64,000 bases of DNA from Conchocele bisecta (Eukaryota > Mollusca > Bivalvia > Lucinida > Thyasiridae): NCBI GenBank assembly GCA_029237695.1, contig CM055279.1, forward strand, positions 56,183,530 to 56,247,529. Reading direction: 5' to 3'. The notes under the pieces were generated by a model. The model made no database searches and was not told where the DNA came from. It saw nothing but the letters and a program-made list of their open reading frames with translations. The translations under genes and the position numbers were made by a program. Below, piece after piece: positions 35,315 through 47,863 of the stretch. Position 1 is the first letter of the stretch. Each line of letters starts with the position of its first letter.

Positions 35315-35592
35315 TATTTTTTATCATTTTCCCTTCACTGAATAACACTTGCCTCTATTAAACGCCCACCCAGGACTTCGGAGCCAGTGGTGATTCTAAG
35401 ACGCCCGGGTGTCTATTAGAATCTTTACGGTATTGTCATTTAGAAAAATAATTATTGCGCTTTAGTGGAAAATTCAAAATGGCCACCAAAATTACTATTT
35501 GTGCCTTAAATATATTAAGCCCTAAATAATTTATAGACAACAAACAAATTAAATAAATTAAAGATGGCCAATAATATCAACATTTCTCTTAA

Positions 35593-35720
35593 AGGTACAT
35601 GCCCACTCAGAAGGCACAAAATGTTCTTTATAGGAATTAAATAAGTGTATAATTGTGTCACTATTCCACCAGTTCTAAATATTACTAGTCGCCACTATAC
35701 AGGTATAATCATTTAGTAAT
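35593..35720. mobile_element. End of a TTAA-targeted element related to 42769-44582
   Basis: TTAA (35589-35592) is followed by AGGTACATGCCCACTCAG and about 110 bp matching the reverse complement of 44465-44582. The other end was not found; it may lie in or beyond the assembly gap. Confidence 0.65.
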
Positions 35721-35939
35721 ATTTATTTTACTGATAGTGACGCGCGTTGGGTGTCAGGCTATTTTCATATGCAAATGAGGCATGGAATTTTTTAATTATT
35801 TATATTAATTAAATGCGTCACCTGAAAAAATAATATTTTCGACAGATTATAAAGTATGATAATTGCAAAATAAACAAGAACTGCGTCTGTCGAACGCGGA
35901 TGCCACCTGCAGCATATTTGAGAAACAAAGTGGTTAAGT

Positions 35940-36780
35940 CATTTAAGTAACCTGGTGAAGGTCAAAAGGCGAAGGTCATATAAATTATGAAAAGGCAGGT
36001 GTGGCACACATACCAATGAATGAAATGTTGAAGTATTGAAGCGATTAAGCAACTTATGTAGATGATATAGCCAGTTTGAGAAAGTGTGACGAACTGGTTA
36101 ACCAAAAGTGTTAAGTCATTTAAGTAACCTGGTGAAGGTGAAAAGGCGAAGGTCATATAAATTATGAAAAGGCAGGTGTGGCACACATACCAATGAATGA
36201 AGTGTTGAAGTATTGAAGCGATTAAGCAACTTATGTAGATGATATGGCCAGTTTGAGAAACTGTGACGAACTGGTTAACCAAAATTGTTAAGTCATTTAA
36301 TAAGTAACCTGGTGAAGGTGAAAAGGCGAAGGTCATATAAATTATGAAAAGGCAGGTGTGGCACACATACCAATGAATGAAGTGTTGAAGTATTGAAGCG
36401 ATTAAGCAACTTATGTAGATGATATGGCCAGTTTAGAAACTGTGACGAACTGTGACGAACTGGTTAACCAAAATTGTTAAGTCATTTAAGTAACCTGGTG
36501 AAGGTGAAAAGGCGAAGGTCATATAAATTATGAAAAGGCAGGTGTGGCACACATACCAATGAATGAAGTGTTGAAGTATTGAAGCGATTAAGCAACTTAT
36601 GTAGATGATATGGCCATTTTGAGAAACTGTGACGAACTGGTTAACCAAAATTGTTAAGTCATTTAAGTAACCTGGTGAAGGTGAAAAGGCGAAGGTCATA
36701 TAAATAACGAAGGTCATATAAATAACGTATGTAGATGCTATGGCCAGTTTGAGAAACTGTGACAAAGTGGTTAACCGAAA
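35940..36780. repeat. Host minisatellite, 181-184-bp unit, about 4.6 copies
   Basis: GGCGAAGGTCATATAAAT begins near 35960, 36145, 36328, 36511 and 36689. Units share AGGCAGGTGTGGCACACATA and GTGACGAACTGGTTAACC. Minus-strand open frames here are repeat artefacts. Confidence 0.95.
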
Positions 36781-36785
36781 AGTGT

Positions 36786-36931
36786 CACGGACGGACGGAC
36801 GGACGGACGGACGGACGGACGTCTTTACTTTCAGGTAACTATGTGGCTTATCGCATGTTAAATATTAGCCACATAAAACCATTTTTAGCCACATAAAACG
36901 ATGTTTTAGGTGGCTAATTGTAACCAACCCT
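36786..36931. repeat. ACGG run plus AGCCACATAA foldback, second copy
   Basis: About nine ACGG tetramers (36786-36822) are followed by a TAGCCACATAAAACGAT / GGTGGCTAATTG foldback almost identical to 1827-1913. The assembly gap starts immediately after. Confidence 0.85.
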
Positions 36932-37431
36932 NNNNNNNNNNNNNNNNNNNNNNNNNNNNNNNNNNNNNNNNNNNNNNNNNNNNNNNNNNNNNNNNNNNNN
37001 NNNNNNNNNNNNNNNNNNNNNNNNNNNNNNNNNNNNNNNNNNNNNNNNNNNNNNNNNNNNNNNNNNNNNNNNNNNNNNNNNNNNNNNNNNNNNNNNNNNN
37101 NNNNNNNNNNNNNNNNNNNNNNNNNNNNNNNNNNNNNNNNNNNNNNNNNNNNNNNNNNNNNNNNNNNNNNNNNNNNNNNNNNNNNNNNNNNNNNNNNNNN
37201 NNNNNNNNNNNNNNNNNNNNNNNNNNNNNNNNNNNNNNNNNNNNNNNNNNNNNNNNNNNNNNNNNNNNNNNNNNNNNNNNNNNNNNNNNNNNNNNNNNNN
37301 NNNNNNNNNNNNNNNNNNNNNNNNNNNNNNNNNNNNNNNNNNNNNNNNNNNNNNNNNNNNNNNNNNNNNNNNNNNNNNNNNNNNNNNNNNNNNNNNNNNN
37401 NNNNNNNNNNNNNNNNNNNNNNNNNNNNNNN
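36932..37431. other. Assembly gap (500 N)
   Basis: Exactly 500 unresolved bases directly after the ACGG tail and foldback. The round length suggests a placeholder of unknown true size. Any open frame drawn across it is meaningless. Confidence 0.99.
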
Positions 37432-37912
37432 TTAGCTAAATTTCCCGTACTTACATCGCGTATTAATTGCGTTTAATTCACTGTCAAATTGTACGTAAAC
37501 AGTGTCAACTTTTTCATCGAAATCCGCCATGTGCCCACATTAACTCCGCCCACTGGCTTGTGTCCAATCAAATTGACGGACAAAAATGCACATGTGGTAA
37601 GGGAGAGAATTGTGCAACAAAATTGTAAGTCTACCAGTAGTTGCTCCCCATATACAATCGGAAATCAAAGTACTACAAGTATTTCTCTATTCTATGATTT
37701 GGATATTCATCCTCTTTGTAGGAAAAGGTCGTACTGACCTGGTGAGTTTACATGTTCAGTTATATACAGTATTTTATTAATATTACAAGACAACGAAGGA
37801 TTTCATAAAGGGGAATTTTCTTGTACTCAAAAAGAAAGTGTCTTATCCAGTATAAATAGGGAAATCCAGAAAATATTGAAAATTGGAGACCAATATCTCC
37901 ATTAAATGTTGA
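37432..37912. other. Host DNA, no gene supported
   Basis: There is one 82-codon open stretch (37489-37737) without recognisable motifs, and otherwise AT-rich sequence. Confidence 0.4.
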
Positions 37913-38640
37913 CTACCGCCCCCCCCCCCCGAATCCGCCCTTGAAGGGTATATTAAAAATTAGTGTATGAGATAATCCCCCCCGGACATAATACCCCCCC
38001 CCCATGTTTTTTGACACAGGAGGACAAAATCCCCCCCCCCCCCCCCGTCTAAAATGCAGGTAGGACAAAATCCCCCCCCCCATCCAAAATGCAGGTAGGA
38101 CATAAATCCCCCCCCCCCCCCCCGTCCTCACAGGTAGGACATAATCCCCCCCCCCCCGTGGAAAATGCGCATAGGACATAACCCCCCTCGTCCGCAAAAA
38201 CATGTGTAAATATGCGAGAGTGATTATGTAAATCCTTTATTTTAACATGATTGACGAATGAACTCTATATAATAAATACAAATCAGGTGTCGAGTATCTT
38301 TATTGGCACAACAAACATGAAACAAGCACATTAATAATTCAGCACAATATTAACCAATAGGTTAAAATCTCTGGACCGTCATCACGTGTCTACAGAACGG
38401 GGGGGGGGGGGGAGGATTATGTCCCAGGCCGCATTTCCACGGGGGGATTATGTCCTACCTGTGATTTTGGACGGGGAGGGGGGGGGGGGGGGGGATTATG
38501 TCCCACCTGCATTTTAGACGTGGGGGGGGGGGTATTTTGTCCTACCTGCATTTTAGATGTGTGATTTTGTCCTACCTGCATTTTAGACGGGGGGGGGGGG
38601 GTGGGGGGGGGGGGGGGGAATTTGTCCTCCTGTGTAAGCA
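37913..38640. repeat. C-tract/G-tract foldback element
   Basis: The left arm (37913-38190) repeats AAAATGCAGGTAGGACA followed by 9-17 C. The right arm (38398-38630) repeats the reverse complement with 9-17 G. The arms are separated by about 200 bp of ordinary sequence. Outer edges also match, GACACAGGAGGACAAAATC on the left versus its inverse near 38620. The repeated G-runs could form quadruplexes on either strand. Run lengths may be assembly-sensitive. Confidence 0.9.
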
Positions 38641-39322
38641 TAACATGTTTTAGATATATCGTTCACAAACATTTCGGTAACAATAAAGAAGAGTGCGATA
38701 AAACAATGTGAACAAATGATTACTTCGTGGAGTAAAAGGAAGTTAACATTTTACGGTAAAATATTAGTAATAAAATCGTTTATTTTATCTAAACTGACGT
38801 ATTGATACAAACCATTTTTACACCAAAGTCCATGTTATCAGTAAACAATTTCAAGTGACAAGGGGCCATTTATCTCCATTGTTGCAAGTGCTGGACGGGA
38901 TAGCTCCCGTGTTTACTTCTCGTCTGTAAGAGAGTGTTTCTCGTTTGTACGTGTTTATTTCTCGTTTGTATGATAAAGTTTCTCGTTTGCATGTTTTGAA
39001 TGGTGGACTCCTGCCAATGTGGCGAGTGGATGAGGAACCAGCACCACACCTCCAATATTACGAGTGATGGACGGGTCCGTTGTTGCCCGGCCCCAACCCC
39101 CCTCCCCTCCCCCTCCCAAAAAGAAAACAATGCTGAGAGTTGTGTATGGGCATGTTGTAAGAGAAGGATGGTACAGCACCCCATACCTGTCGGCAATGTC
39201 CAGCCCCGACCCCACCCCCAATGTTGCAAGTAATGGACGGACAGGGCCAAAACCCCACACACAATGTGATAATTAAATATTGGAATCGATTGATGCGGTT
39301 TTCCTATGGTCATTGTACTAAT
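38641..39322. other. Host DNA with short TTCTCGTTTGTA repeats
   Basis: GTTTCTCGTTTG-type words repeat at 38915-38990. Two short blocks with CAATGTTGCAAGT...GGACGG are repeated near 39050 and 39220. Overlapping frames on both strands carry no signatures. Confidence 0.5.
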
Positions 39323-42115
39323 AGTCGGTCTCATATTCAGGCACATATGGGAAATGGTATTCTCTTTATGTTTGATGTCGGATCTAAATCGATTTGTTTC
39401 TTGCGCACACGATGGCACCGGCCGATTTTTTTAAAAAGGTTCCCAAAGTTGTCCCCCGGGCCGTTTAAAGACCACATCCAATGGGTGTGGTTTTGAGCTA
39501 GTGGGGATTTGTACAATTGTTAAATGGTAACCGATTTTAATGATTTTGGTGTCGATTTGTTGTAGGTTTTCTGCTGTGCCGAGGTCGATATAACAAAAAT
39601 TAAAATCAAATATCGCCATCATAAGGTTTAAAATTCAAAATGGCCACCAAAAAAGTGTAAAATTGCGTACATTGTTTATAATGTTTGAAATGGGTCATTT
39701 CAATTAATTTTAGATGTGTATCGTTGTTTTTTCTTACATAAATGTTCGCTGATAATAAACAATAACATTCAAAATGGCCGTCATAATAGACATAAAAATC
39801 AAAATGGTCACCGAAATATTATAATTTATGTTCAGATTTGTGAAAATTGTTAATTATATATGTATTTGAAATGGCGTTGAGACATACAGCAAGGCGATAC
39901 ATGTGCATTTAAAATAGCTTCACTGTTGTATAATTATATGATTCAACCATTATATTAATACTGTCTCACCAAGAATACAGATAAACACCCCCACCACCTC
40001 CCCACGTACTGGTCGCTTAGGCATATTATATTAACATCAGTAATGTCACTTCGCCATCAGAATAGTGAACGCTGTGGTCCTTGAGCCAGCATGCATACAC
40101 GAGTTGATCTGGAACTACACTGGTTGCTAATGTTGTTAGGTACATTTTGTCAGCCAGCAGCACGCATCCTCAGATACATTGAAAGTTCATGTCCAAGTAT
40201 CTGTTTTTCAAATGATAATAATATTAATGCGTTATTATTGGCTGAAGCAATTTAACAACGCTAACATTTTTATTATTTTAATAAAAGCAATCACTCGGTT
40301 TCACATTCTACCGAGTGCGTTACGATTTATGCATTTAGTGAATGCCATCATAGCTATAGATAGATAAAACAGGCAAATAATTTTATCAAAGTTCTTCATA
40401 CAATACTGTGCACAACGTCCATATTTGTGTACAAGTATACTCATTGACACACATTTTCAAATTGTGCAGTATCCAAAAATGGAAAGCACACCAGAAGGTG
40501 TTGCATATCAAGTGCAATGAGAAACACGTCGCCCATCTTGTGTAGGAGATGTACAGGGAAGCGTGACGGGGGCGAGGCGACGTGGCGAGGCGGAAAAGGC
40601 GAGGGCGAATGTGTCGGGCAGCTCGAACCAGACACAAATGTAGAGAAGTGCCGTGGGGACAAATATCCATCAGACCCATGTGATAGACATACATCAACGC
40701 ACACATGTCTGCCGGAGCCAAATTTTCGCGCATCTCACGTTAGACCTTCCACAATTCACAGGAAAGAGGGCATGTTTTACGAAAATTCAGTGTGAAGAGG
40801 AGAAGAGCAGCAGTAGCAAACTATGTGAGAAAGCGATGCTTGAGACACTTGCGTGGGCTAAAAGTCGCAAAGCAACGAATACCATGAAGTGCATTTCGAC
40901 AGCTTACCACACCAGAGTACCCACCTGATGTGCATATAGCCAGAAATAACAGCGCCACCAACCGACATGAATGTAATTCTAGCCATTCTGAACAGGACTG
41001 TGCAATGTATGACCGAATTAGAGCTGAACTTCATATTCCTGGAAGTAGATCAGGCAATATATAACAAGGTACTTCAAGTACTCTTGAAATTCAAGGAGGA
41101 AGGGTCTACGCGATTTGACAAGGTGGTCGTCAGTATGGGTGGATTCCATATCTTCATTTGTCTGATGAAATCCATATATAGTAGGTATATTCGTTGGGCA
41201 CAGGAGCAGGCAGTAATTCACACATTAATGTTATAGTCCCTGTGTACCCGACTCGTGACCATTAGTAAATTACACCAGTTGGACGCAGGAGCAGGCAGTA
41301 ATTCACACATTAGTGTTAGAGCCCATGTGTACTCGTCTCGTGACCACTAGTATAGGTAACACATTAGTAACACATTAGTGTTAGAGTCCCTGTTTAACCA
41401 TCTCGTGACTATATTTCACGATAGTAATTTCCAAAATGTATATAATAAGCAAGTTTCACCCATCCTTGCAGAATCATATTATTTTGGCGGCCATTTTGAT
41501 TTTTATATAGTATTTTGGAAGCCATTTTTAAGCTTGGTATTTATTATTATTGAGCTCTATGTCAAGAACAAGGAGTACACGCACCTCAAATGAATTTAAA
41601 TGACCCATTTCAGCTATTATCATTAATAAACGCACATTTGCATTAATTTGGTGGCCAGTTTGAATTTTATATAGTATTTTGGAAGCCACATTTACGTTTG
41701 GTATTTATTATTACTGAGCTCCTATGTCAAGAACAAGGAATAAACGCATCTCAAATGAATTTCAATTACCCATTTCAGCTATTAACGCAAATTTGCCTTT
41801 TTGAATTTTAGACCTTATTGTGGCCATATTTGATTTTAATTTTTGTTTTATCTGTCTCAGCACACCTGAAAACCTACAAATCGACACCAAAATTATTAAA
41901 AGCGGTTATCATTTAACAATTGTACAAATTCCCACTAGCTCAAAACCACGCGCATTGGGTGTGGTCTTTAAACGGCCCGGGGGACAACTTTGGGCACCTT
42001 TTTAAAAACAATCGACCGGTGCCATCGTGTGCGCAAGAAAGAATCGATTTATATCCGACATTTAACATAAAGTGAACACCATTTCCCATATGTGCCTGAA
42101 TCTGAGACCGACTAT
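39323..42115. mobile_element. 2.8-kb element with long inverted-repeat arms
   Basis: Arms at 39323-39645 and 41797-42115 are inverted and roughly 80 percent alike by eye. Landmarks are AGTCGGTCTCATATTCAGG versus its inverse, CACACGATGGCACCGG / CCGGTGCCATCGTGTG, and GGGCCGTTTAAAGACC / GGTCTTTAAACGGCCC. Inside each arm are degenerate units with AAAATGGCC (left) or GGCCATTTT (right). The interior includes a decayed coding fragment (40560-41236). This looks like a foldback-type or long-TIR DNA transposon. Confidence 0.75.
40560..41236 (+). pseudogene. Decayed protein-coding fragment inside the inverted-repeat element
   Basis: The best-preserved part is 40967-41236, with a continuous, compositionally normal frame reading LEVDQAIYNKVLQVLLKF and later FDKVVVSMGGFHIFICLM. 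This resembles segments of uncharacterised transposon-associated proteins common in marine invertebrates, recognised from general familiarity only. Upstream frames at 40517-40795 and 40653-40928 are varied, Cys/Lys-containing and shift relative to each other, consistent with decay or missing introns. A GTAGGTAT word near 41181 could be a splice donor. The function is not known. Confidence 0.45.
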
Positions 42116-42768
42116 AACTGATGTAGACATTGCCGTGTTCTGGTTCCATAAATCATATATGTTTGTTTGCATTATGTGCTTCCAAGCCCCATAATGAAGA
42201 ATCTCAAAGAGTAATGCATATTTTTTCAACACTTCTTGTACTCTAACAAAGAAACACTTGCTGCTAATGCTGCCTGCCTTGTCATAATGTTTTGGAGGTG
42301 TATGTTGTACTAGCGTATTATACTACACAACAGTGATAACTGGTTGTACCAATAAGCAAATATGCTTCGCTTCTTGAAGTTCTTTGAGGAAGTGACTGTA
42401 TATTCATAATTGTATTGATATCAAATGTATCAAGTTCATATCTCTGATGAATAGTTCGTGGAAGAATTTCTGTACCATATAGCAATCTCGGTACATCTGG
42501 TTGGTAAATTTCATAGCTGATTTTCGGGTTCAATTCACACGGAATCAGTGAGAACAATGTTCTTCTGGAAACAGAAATTTTGAATTTTCAAGTGTGTCTC
42601 CTTGGAAGAAGCCCGTATACGATGTATCTCCAAGCGCCAAGTGTGAGATGAGTTCCGCCTTTCGTTGTTTTGCGTTAGTCTATTGTACGAGGAAGTTTAT
42701 TTTAAAATGGCTCAGTTCAGCATTACAATAGTTCAGGTCCGCATTAAAATGGTACAGTACAGCATTAA

Positions 42769-44582
42769 AGGTACATGCCCACGCAGCAGGTTACACTGTA
42801 CTACTACCTTTCATGAATTTCTTATATTTAAGGGTGGGAAATGGCTCGAAGACCTTCCATACCCGGGCATGTGCCCGTAATGATCAGGCCAATGGCCGTT
42901 GGCCCATTTGTTTCCGAATTTACTAATATATGCGATACAGTCGAAATATGTGCATTAAATGAAGGAGACGATGAGGCGGTGAGTTTAACCTAGTTAGTTC
43001 ATTCTCCTATTGCACAATGCCGATATGTCAGACCGTGAAGAGGGCCGAGTGTGCGTGCACATGATATATGGATACTCAGCCGTTACATTGTTATATTACC
43101 TGCTAATGTTATTAGAGGGTTGGACGAGGCAAGACAGACCAAGCAGAGACGGATCCACGTGATATGGGCAAATGCAACGCCCACAGAGGAGCAACAGCGC
43201 AGGCCGAGCCGGAGCCGAGCCACCGACCCGCCAACAGCAGACCGGGACACCGCAGCCAGTGACAACCGGAGGCTCCGCACCGCAACCGCCACCCGCCGCA
43301 GCGACGAGGAGCCAGGCAAGCCATGCCCAAGCCACCCACAAGGCCACTGGCAACCCCCAGGCAGCTCATTCCGCCACAGATCCCAAGGCGCATATAGCAT
43401 GACACTGCCCAGTATGCAACACAGAGTAAACGACTGGATGTTGGGTCCAAAGAGGCATAGGCCACCTCCCATTGAGTGGGTGGTAGACACGAGCGAGGCC
43501 TTGTCCTCGAGGAGGGGGGACTAAGTTTGTTTTTGTTTGGTTCTGTTCTTCTCTTTGTTGGTGTCGTAGGCGTCTGGCTACACCGCGAGGACCGCATCTG
43601 GTTTGTGTTTGAGTGAGCTGTATGCATGAAAATCACAGATGCCCTTATCTGGATTGTGTATGTATATGTTGTGGGTGCGTGCCCATCTAAGAGTGTCTGT
43701 CAGGGTTATGTCCAATGTCATATTGACTTGGCTCATCTACTGCCTAAGGGCGAAATAGCTGGTCCCCATAGGGCCAGCTTCTGTTGATTGACTATATGGA
43801 CAATATGATGAGACCACTATGCCCGGCTCGACCACTAATTGCACAGAAACAGTTCGGCGCTTTGAGGTATATTGACGAATGGAGTAATCCTCCATTCTTG
43901 TGCTTCAGTCTACTTTTCATTTTCTGTCATGCCTTATATGAGCCATTTGTTTACCCACTAACGAGTTATTTTTAATTACGGCGCGTGTTAATTGGTGTTA
44001 AATCGCATTTTATATGCCTCGACCAGAAAGGGTATTTGCCGACCTCGTGCTATTTTTACCAACACGCGTCACGTGACACGGTCAATCATATCACATCTTT
44101 GACATGCGCAGTGAAGTATCGGAAGTTGAGAAGAAAAATCTCTGTTCGAGTCCAAATCTAAATCTCCACGTAACTCTTTCCATTTGGTGATCTGGTCGCC
44201 AATATTAATCACTCTCTCTCTCTGTACTGCCTGTCACTCAGACATTTCGCCTTTTTTTTGGCCGACGCCTTTTCATACAATTTCCGTCCTGGACATTTCG
44301 ACATGTTGATATTCTTGTTTACATATTGGGAAGCCTACTGGCGCGCGTAGTATACTGCGCATGTGCACCGCAAGCCGTGATGTGAAAGTCGTCGTCCCCG
44401 AACATTCTCAAAATAGACTGTTACCGCCGTGCGTCGCTAACAGTAAATTGATAATTAATAAATGATTATATTTGTATAGCGGGCACTCATCATTTTTTAG
44501 AACTGGTGGAATAGTGACATAATTATACACTTATTTAATTCCTATAAAGAACATGTTGTGCCTACTGCGTGGGCATGTACCT
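42769..44582. mobile_element. TTAA-flanked DNA element inserted in the 21-bp satellite
   Basis: TTAA at 42765-42768 and 44583-44586 flank an 18-bp perfect inverted terminus, AGGTACATGCCCACGCAG. Satellite units adjoin both sides, so the insertion split an existing array. TTAA targeting is known for piggyBac and Kolobok elements; the AGG terminus lacks the piggyBac CCC. A GC-rich interior (43170-43520) has long overlapping frames on both strands but no transposase motif, so I treat it as non-autonomous. Confidence 0.85.
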
Positions 44583-47500
44583 TTAATATGGTTCAGTTCA
44601 GCATTCAAATGCAGTGGTTCAGTTCAACATTAAAATGGTTCAGTTCAGCATTACAATGGTTTGCGTCGGCATTAAGATAGTTCACGTCGGCATTAAAATG
44701 ATTCGCGTCGGCATTAAAATGGTTCAGGTCGCCATTAAAATGATTCAGGTGAGCATTAAAAAGGTTCAGGTCAGCATTACAATGGTTCAGTTCAGCATTA
44801 AAATGGCTCAGTTCACCATTAAAATGGTTTGCGTCGGCATTAAAATGGTTCAGATTGCCATTAAAATGTTTCAGGTCCGCATTAAAATGGTTCAGTACAG
44901 CATGAATATGGTTCAGTTCAGCATTAAAATGGTTCAGTTCAGCATTAAAATCGTTTCTGTGATGATTACAATCGTTTCTGTGATGATTAAAATGGTTCAG
45001 TTCAGCATTAAAATGGTTCAGTTCAGCATTAAAATGGTTCAGTTCAGCATTAAAATGGTTTCCGTGATGATTGAAATGGTTTATGTGATGATTAAAATGG
45101 TTCAGTTCAGCATTAAAATGGTTTCTGTGATGATTGAAATGGTGTATGTGATGATTAAAATGGTTCAGTTCAGCATTAAAATGGTTCAGTTCAGCATTAA
45201 AATGGTTCAGTTCAGCATTAAAATCGTTTCTGTGATGATTACAATCGTTTCTGTGATGATTAAAATGGTTCAGTTCAGCATTAAAATGGTTCAGTTCAGC
45301 ATTAAAATGGTTCAGTTCAGCATTAAAATGCATTAAAATGGTTCAGTTCAGCATTAAAATGGTTTCCGTCGCATTATGTGATTGATTGAAATGGTTTATG
45401 TGATGATTAAAATGGTTCAGTTCAGCATTAAAATGGTTTCTGTGATGATTGAAATGGTGTATGTGATGATTAAAATGGTTCAGTTCAGCATTAAAATGGT
45501 TCAGTTCAGCATTAAAATGGTTTCTGTGACGATTAAAATTAATATGGTTCAGTTCAGCAATAAAATGATTTTGTGATGATTACAAAGGTTCAGTTTAGCA
45601 TTAAAATGGTTTATGCGATAATTAAAATGGTTTATGTGATGATTACAATGGTTTATCAGATGATTAAAATGGTTCAGTTCAGCATTAAAATGGTTCAGTA
45701 CAGCATTAAAATGGTTCACTTCAGCATTCAAATGGTTCAGTTCAGCATTAAAATGGTTTCCGTGATGATTGAAATGGTCTACGTGATGATTAAAATGGTT
45801 CAGTTCAGCATTAAAATGGTTTCTGTGATGATTGAAATGGTGTATGTGATGACTAAAATGGTTCAGTTCAACATTAAAATGGTTCAGTTCAGCATTAAAA
45901 TGGTTTCTGTGACGATTAAAATTAATATGGTTCAGTTCAGCAATAAAATGGTTTTGTGATGATTACAAAGGTTCAGTTTAGCATTAAAATGGTTTATGTG
46001 ATAATTAAAATGGTTTATGTGATGATTACAATGGTTTATCAGATGATTAAAATGGTTCAGTTCAGCATTAAAATGGTTCAGTACAGCATTAAAATGGTTC
46101 ACTTCAGCATTCAAATGGTTCAGTTCAGCATTAAAATGGTTTCCGTGATGATTGAAATGGTTTATGTGATGATTAAAATGGTTCAGTTCAGCATTAAAAT
46201 GGTTTCTGTGATGATTGAAATGGTGTATGTGATGATTAAAATGGTTCAGTTCAGCATTAAAATGGTTCAGTTCAGCATTAAAATGGTTTCTGTGACGATT
46301 GAAATGGTTTATGAGATGATTACAATGGTTTCTGTGTTGATTAAAATGGTTTATGTAATGATTAAAATGGTTTATGTAATGATTAAAATGGTTCAGTTTA
46401 GCATTAAAATGGTTCATGTGATGATTTAAATTGTTCGATTTAGCATTAAAATGGTTCATGTGATGATTAAAATTGTTCAGTTTAGAAACTGAACCATTTT
46501 AATCATTGTGATGATTAAAATTGTTCAGTTTAGAAACTGAACCATTTTAATCATCACATAGACCATTTTAATCATCACAGAAACCATTTTAATCATCACA
46601 GAAACCATTTTAATGCTGAACTGAACCATTTTAATGCTGATCTGAACCATTTTAATGCTGAACTGAACACATTTTAATCATCACAGAAACCATTTTAATC
46701 ATCACACAAACCATTTTAATGCTGAACTGAATCATTTTAATGCTGAACTGAACCATTTTAATAATTACATAAACCATTTTAATCATCATAGAAACCATTT
46801 TAATCATCACAGAAACCATTTTAATGATGCACTGAACCGTTTTAATGCTGATCTGAACCATTTTAATGCTGAACTGAACCCATTTTAATCATCACAGAAA
46901 CCATTTTAATCATCACACAAACCATTTTAATCAAATACACACAATTTTTAATGCTGAACTGATCATATCACACAAACCATTTTAATGCTGAACTGAACCA
47001 TTTTAATGCTGACTGAATCATTTTAATGCTGAATGAACATAATTTTCATAACATAACATGAATCAATCATCAGAAAAAACATTTTAATGCTAAACTGAAC
47101 AATTTAAATGATCACATGAACCATTTTAATGCTAAACTGAACCATTTTAATCATTACATAAACCATTTTAATCATCACAGAAACCATTTTAATCATCACA
47201 GAAACCATTTTAATGATGAACTGAACCATTTTAATGCTGATCTGAACCATTTTAATGCTGAACTGAACCCATTTTAATCATCACAGAAACCATTTTAATC
47301 ATCACACAAACCATTTTAATGCTGAACTGAACCATTTTAATGCTGATCTGAACCATTTTAATGCTGAACTGAACAATTTTAATCATTACATAAACCATTT
47401 TAATCATCACAGACACCATTTTAATGCTAAACTGAACAAATTAAATCATCACATAAACCATTTTAATCATCACAGAAACCATTTTAATGGTAAACTGACC

Positions 47501-47640
47501 CATTTTAGTCATCACATAAACCATGTTAGTGCTAAACTAAACCATTTTAATCATCACATAAACCAATTTAATCATCACAGAATCCATTTTAATCATCACA
47601 TAATCCATTTTAATCATCACAGAAACCATGTTAATGCTGA
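44583..47640. repeat. 21-bp satellite array with strand switch at about 46490
   Basis: The monomer AATGGTTCAGTTCAGCATTAA alternates with AATGGTTTCTGTGATGATTAA and AATGGTTTATGTGATGATTAA variants. A higher-order block of 383 bp is repeated (landmark AATATGGTTCAG at 45541 and 45924). From about 46490 the same monomers continue as their reverse complement (TTAATGCTGAACTGAACCATT). A few monomers also lie at 42703-42768. Because 21 is a multiple of 3, frames stay open for more than 240 codons on both strands without being genes. Confidence 0.97.
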
Positions 47641-47641
47641 T

Positions 47642-47855
47642 CTGAACTAACTGATTCAACTCAACTGAACTGACTCAACTCAACTCAACTCAACTGAGTC
47701 AACTCAACTCAACTCAACTGACTCAGCTCAACTTAACTGACTCAACTTAACTCAACTCAACTCAGCACAACTCAACTCAACTCAACTCAACTCAACTCAA
47801 CTCAACTAACTCAACTCAACTCAACTGACTCTACTCAACTCAACTCAACTCAAAT
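47642..47855. repeat. CAACT pentanucleotide array
   Basis: CAACT is repeated dozens of times with occasional CAACTGACT interruptions. It directly follows the inverted half of the 21-bp satellite. Confidence 0.97.
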
Positions 47856-47863
47856 AAATAACC

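Noticed and set aside
36910..37476. A 188-codon open frame across the N run
   Set aside because: It consists almost entirely of unresolved bases.
37913..38641. Gly- and Pro-rich open frames in the C/G-tract region
   Set aside because: Homopolymer-driven translation within an inverted repeat, with no coding signature.
40517..40795. Independent 92-aa Cys/His protein
   Set aside because: It overlaps another frame with comparable composition and has no clear finger spacing. It is treated as part of the decayed fragment at 40560-41236.
43051..43636. Long overlapping frames in a GC-rich stretch as a host gene or transposase
   Set aside because: Frames are open on both strands because of composition. 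They are low-complexity (Pro/Ala/Arg/Gln) with no conserved motif, and lie within a TTAA-flanked element.
44605..45336. Open frames of more than 240 codons on both strands (HFNAELN- and VQFSIKM-type repeats)
   Set aside because: They are produced by a 21-bp satellite whose length is a multiple of three. Both strands are open, and there is no start context or non-repetitive flank. Not genes.
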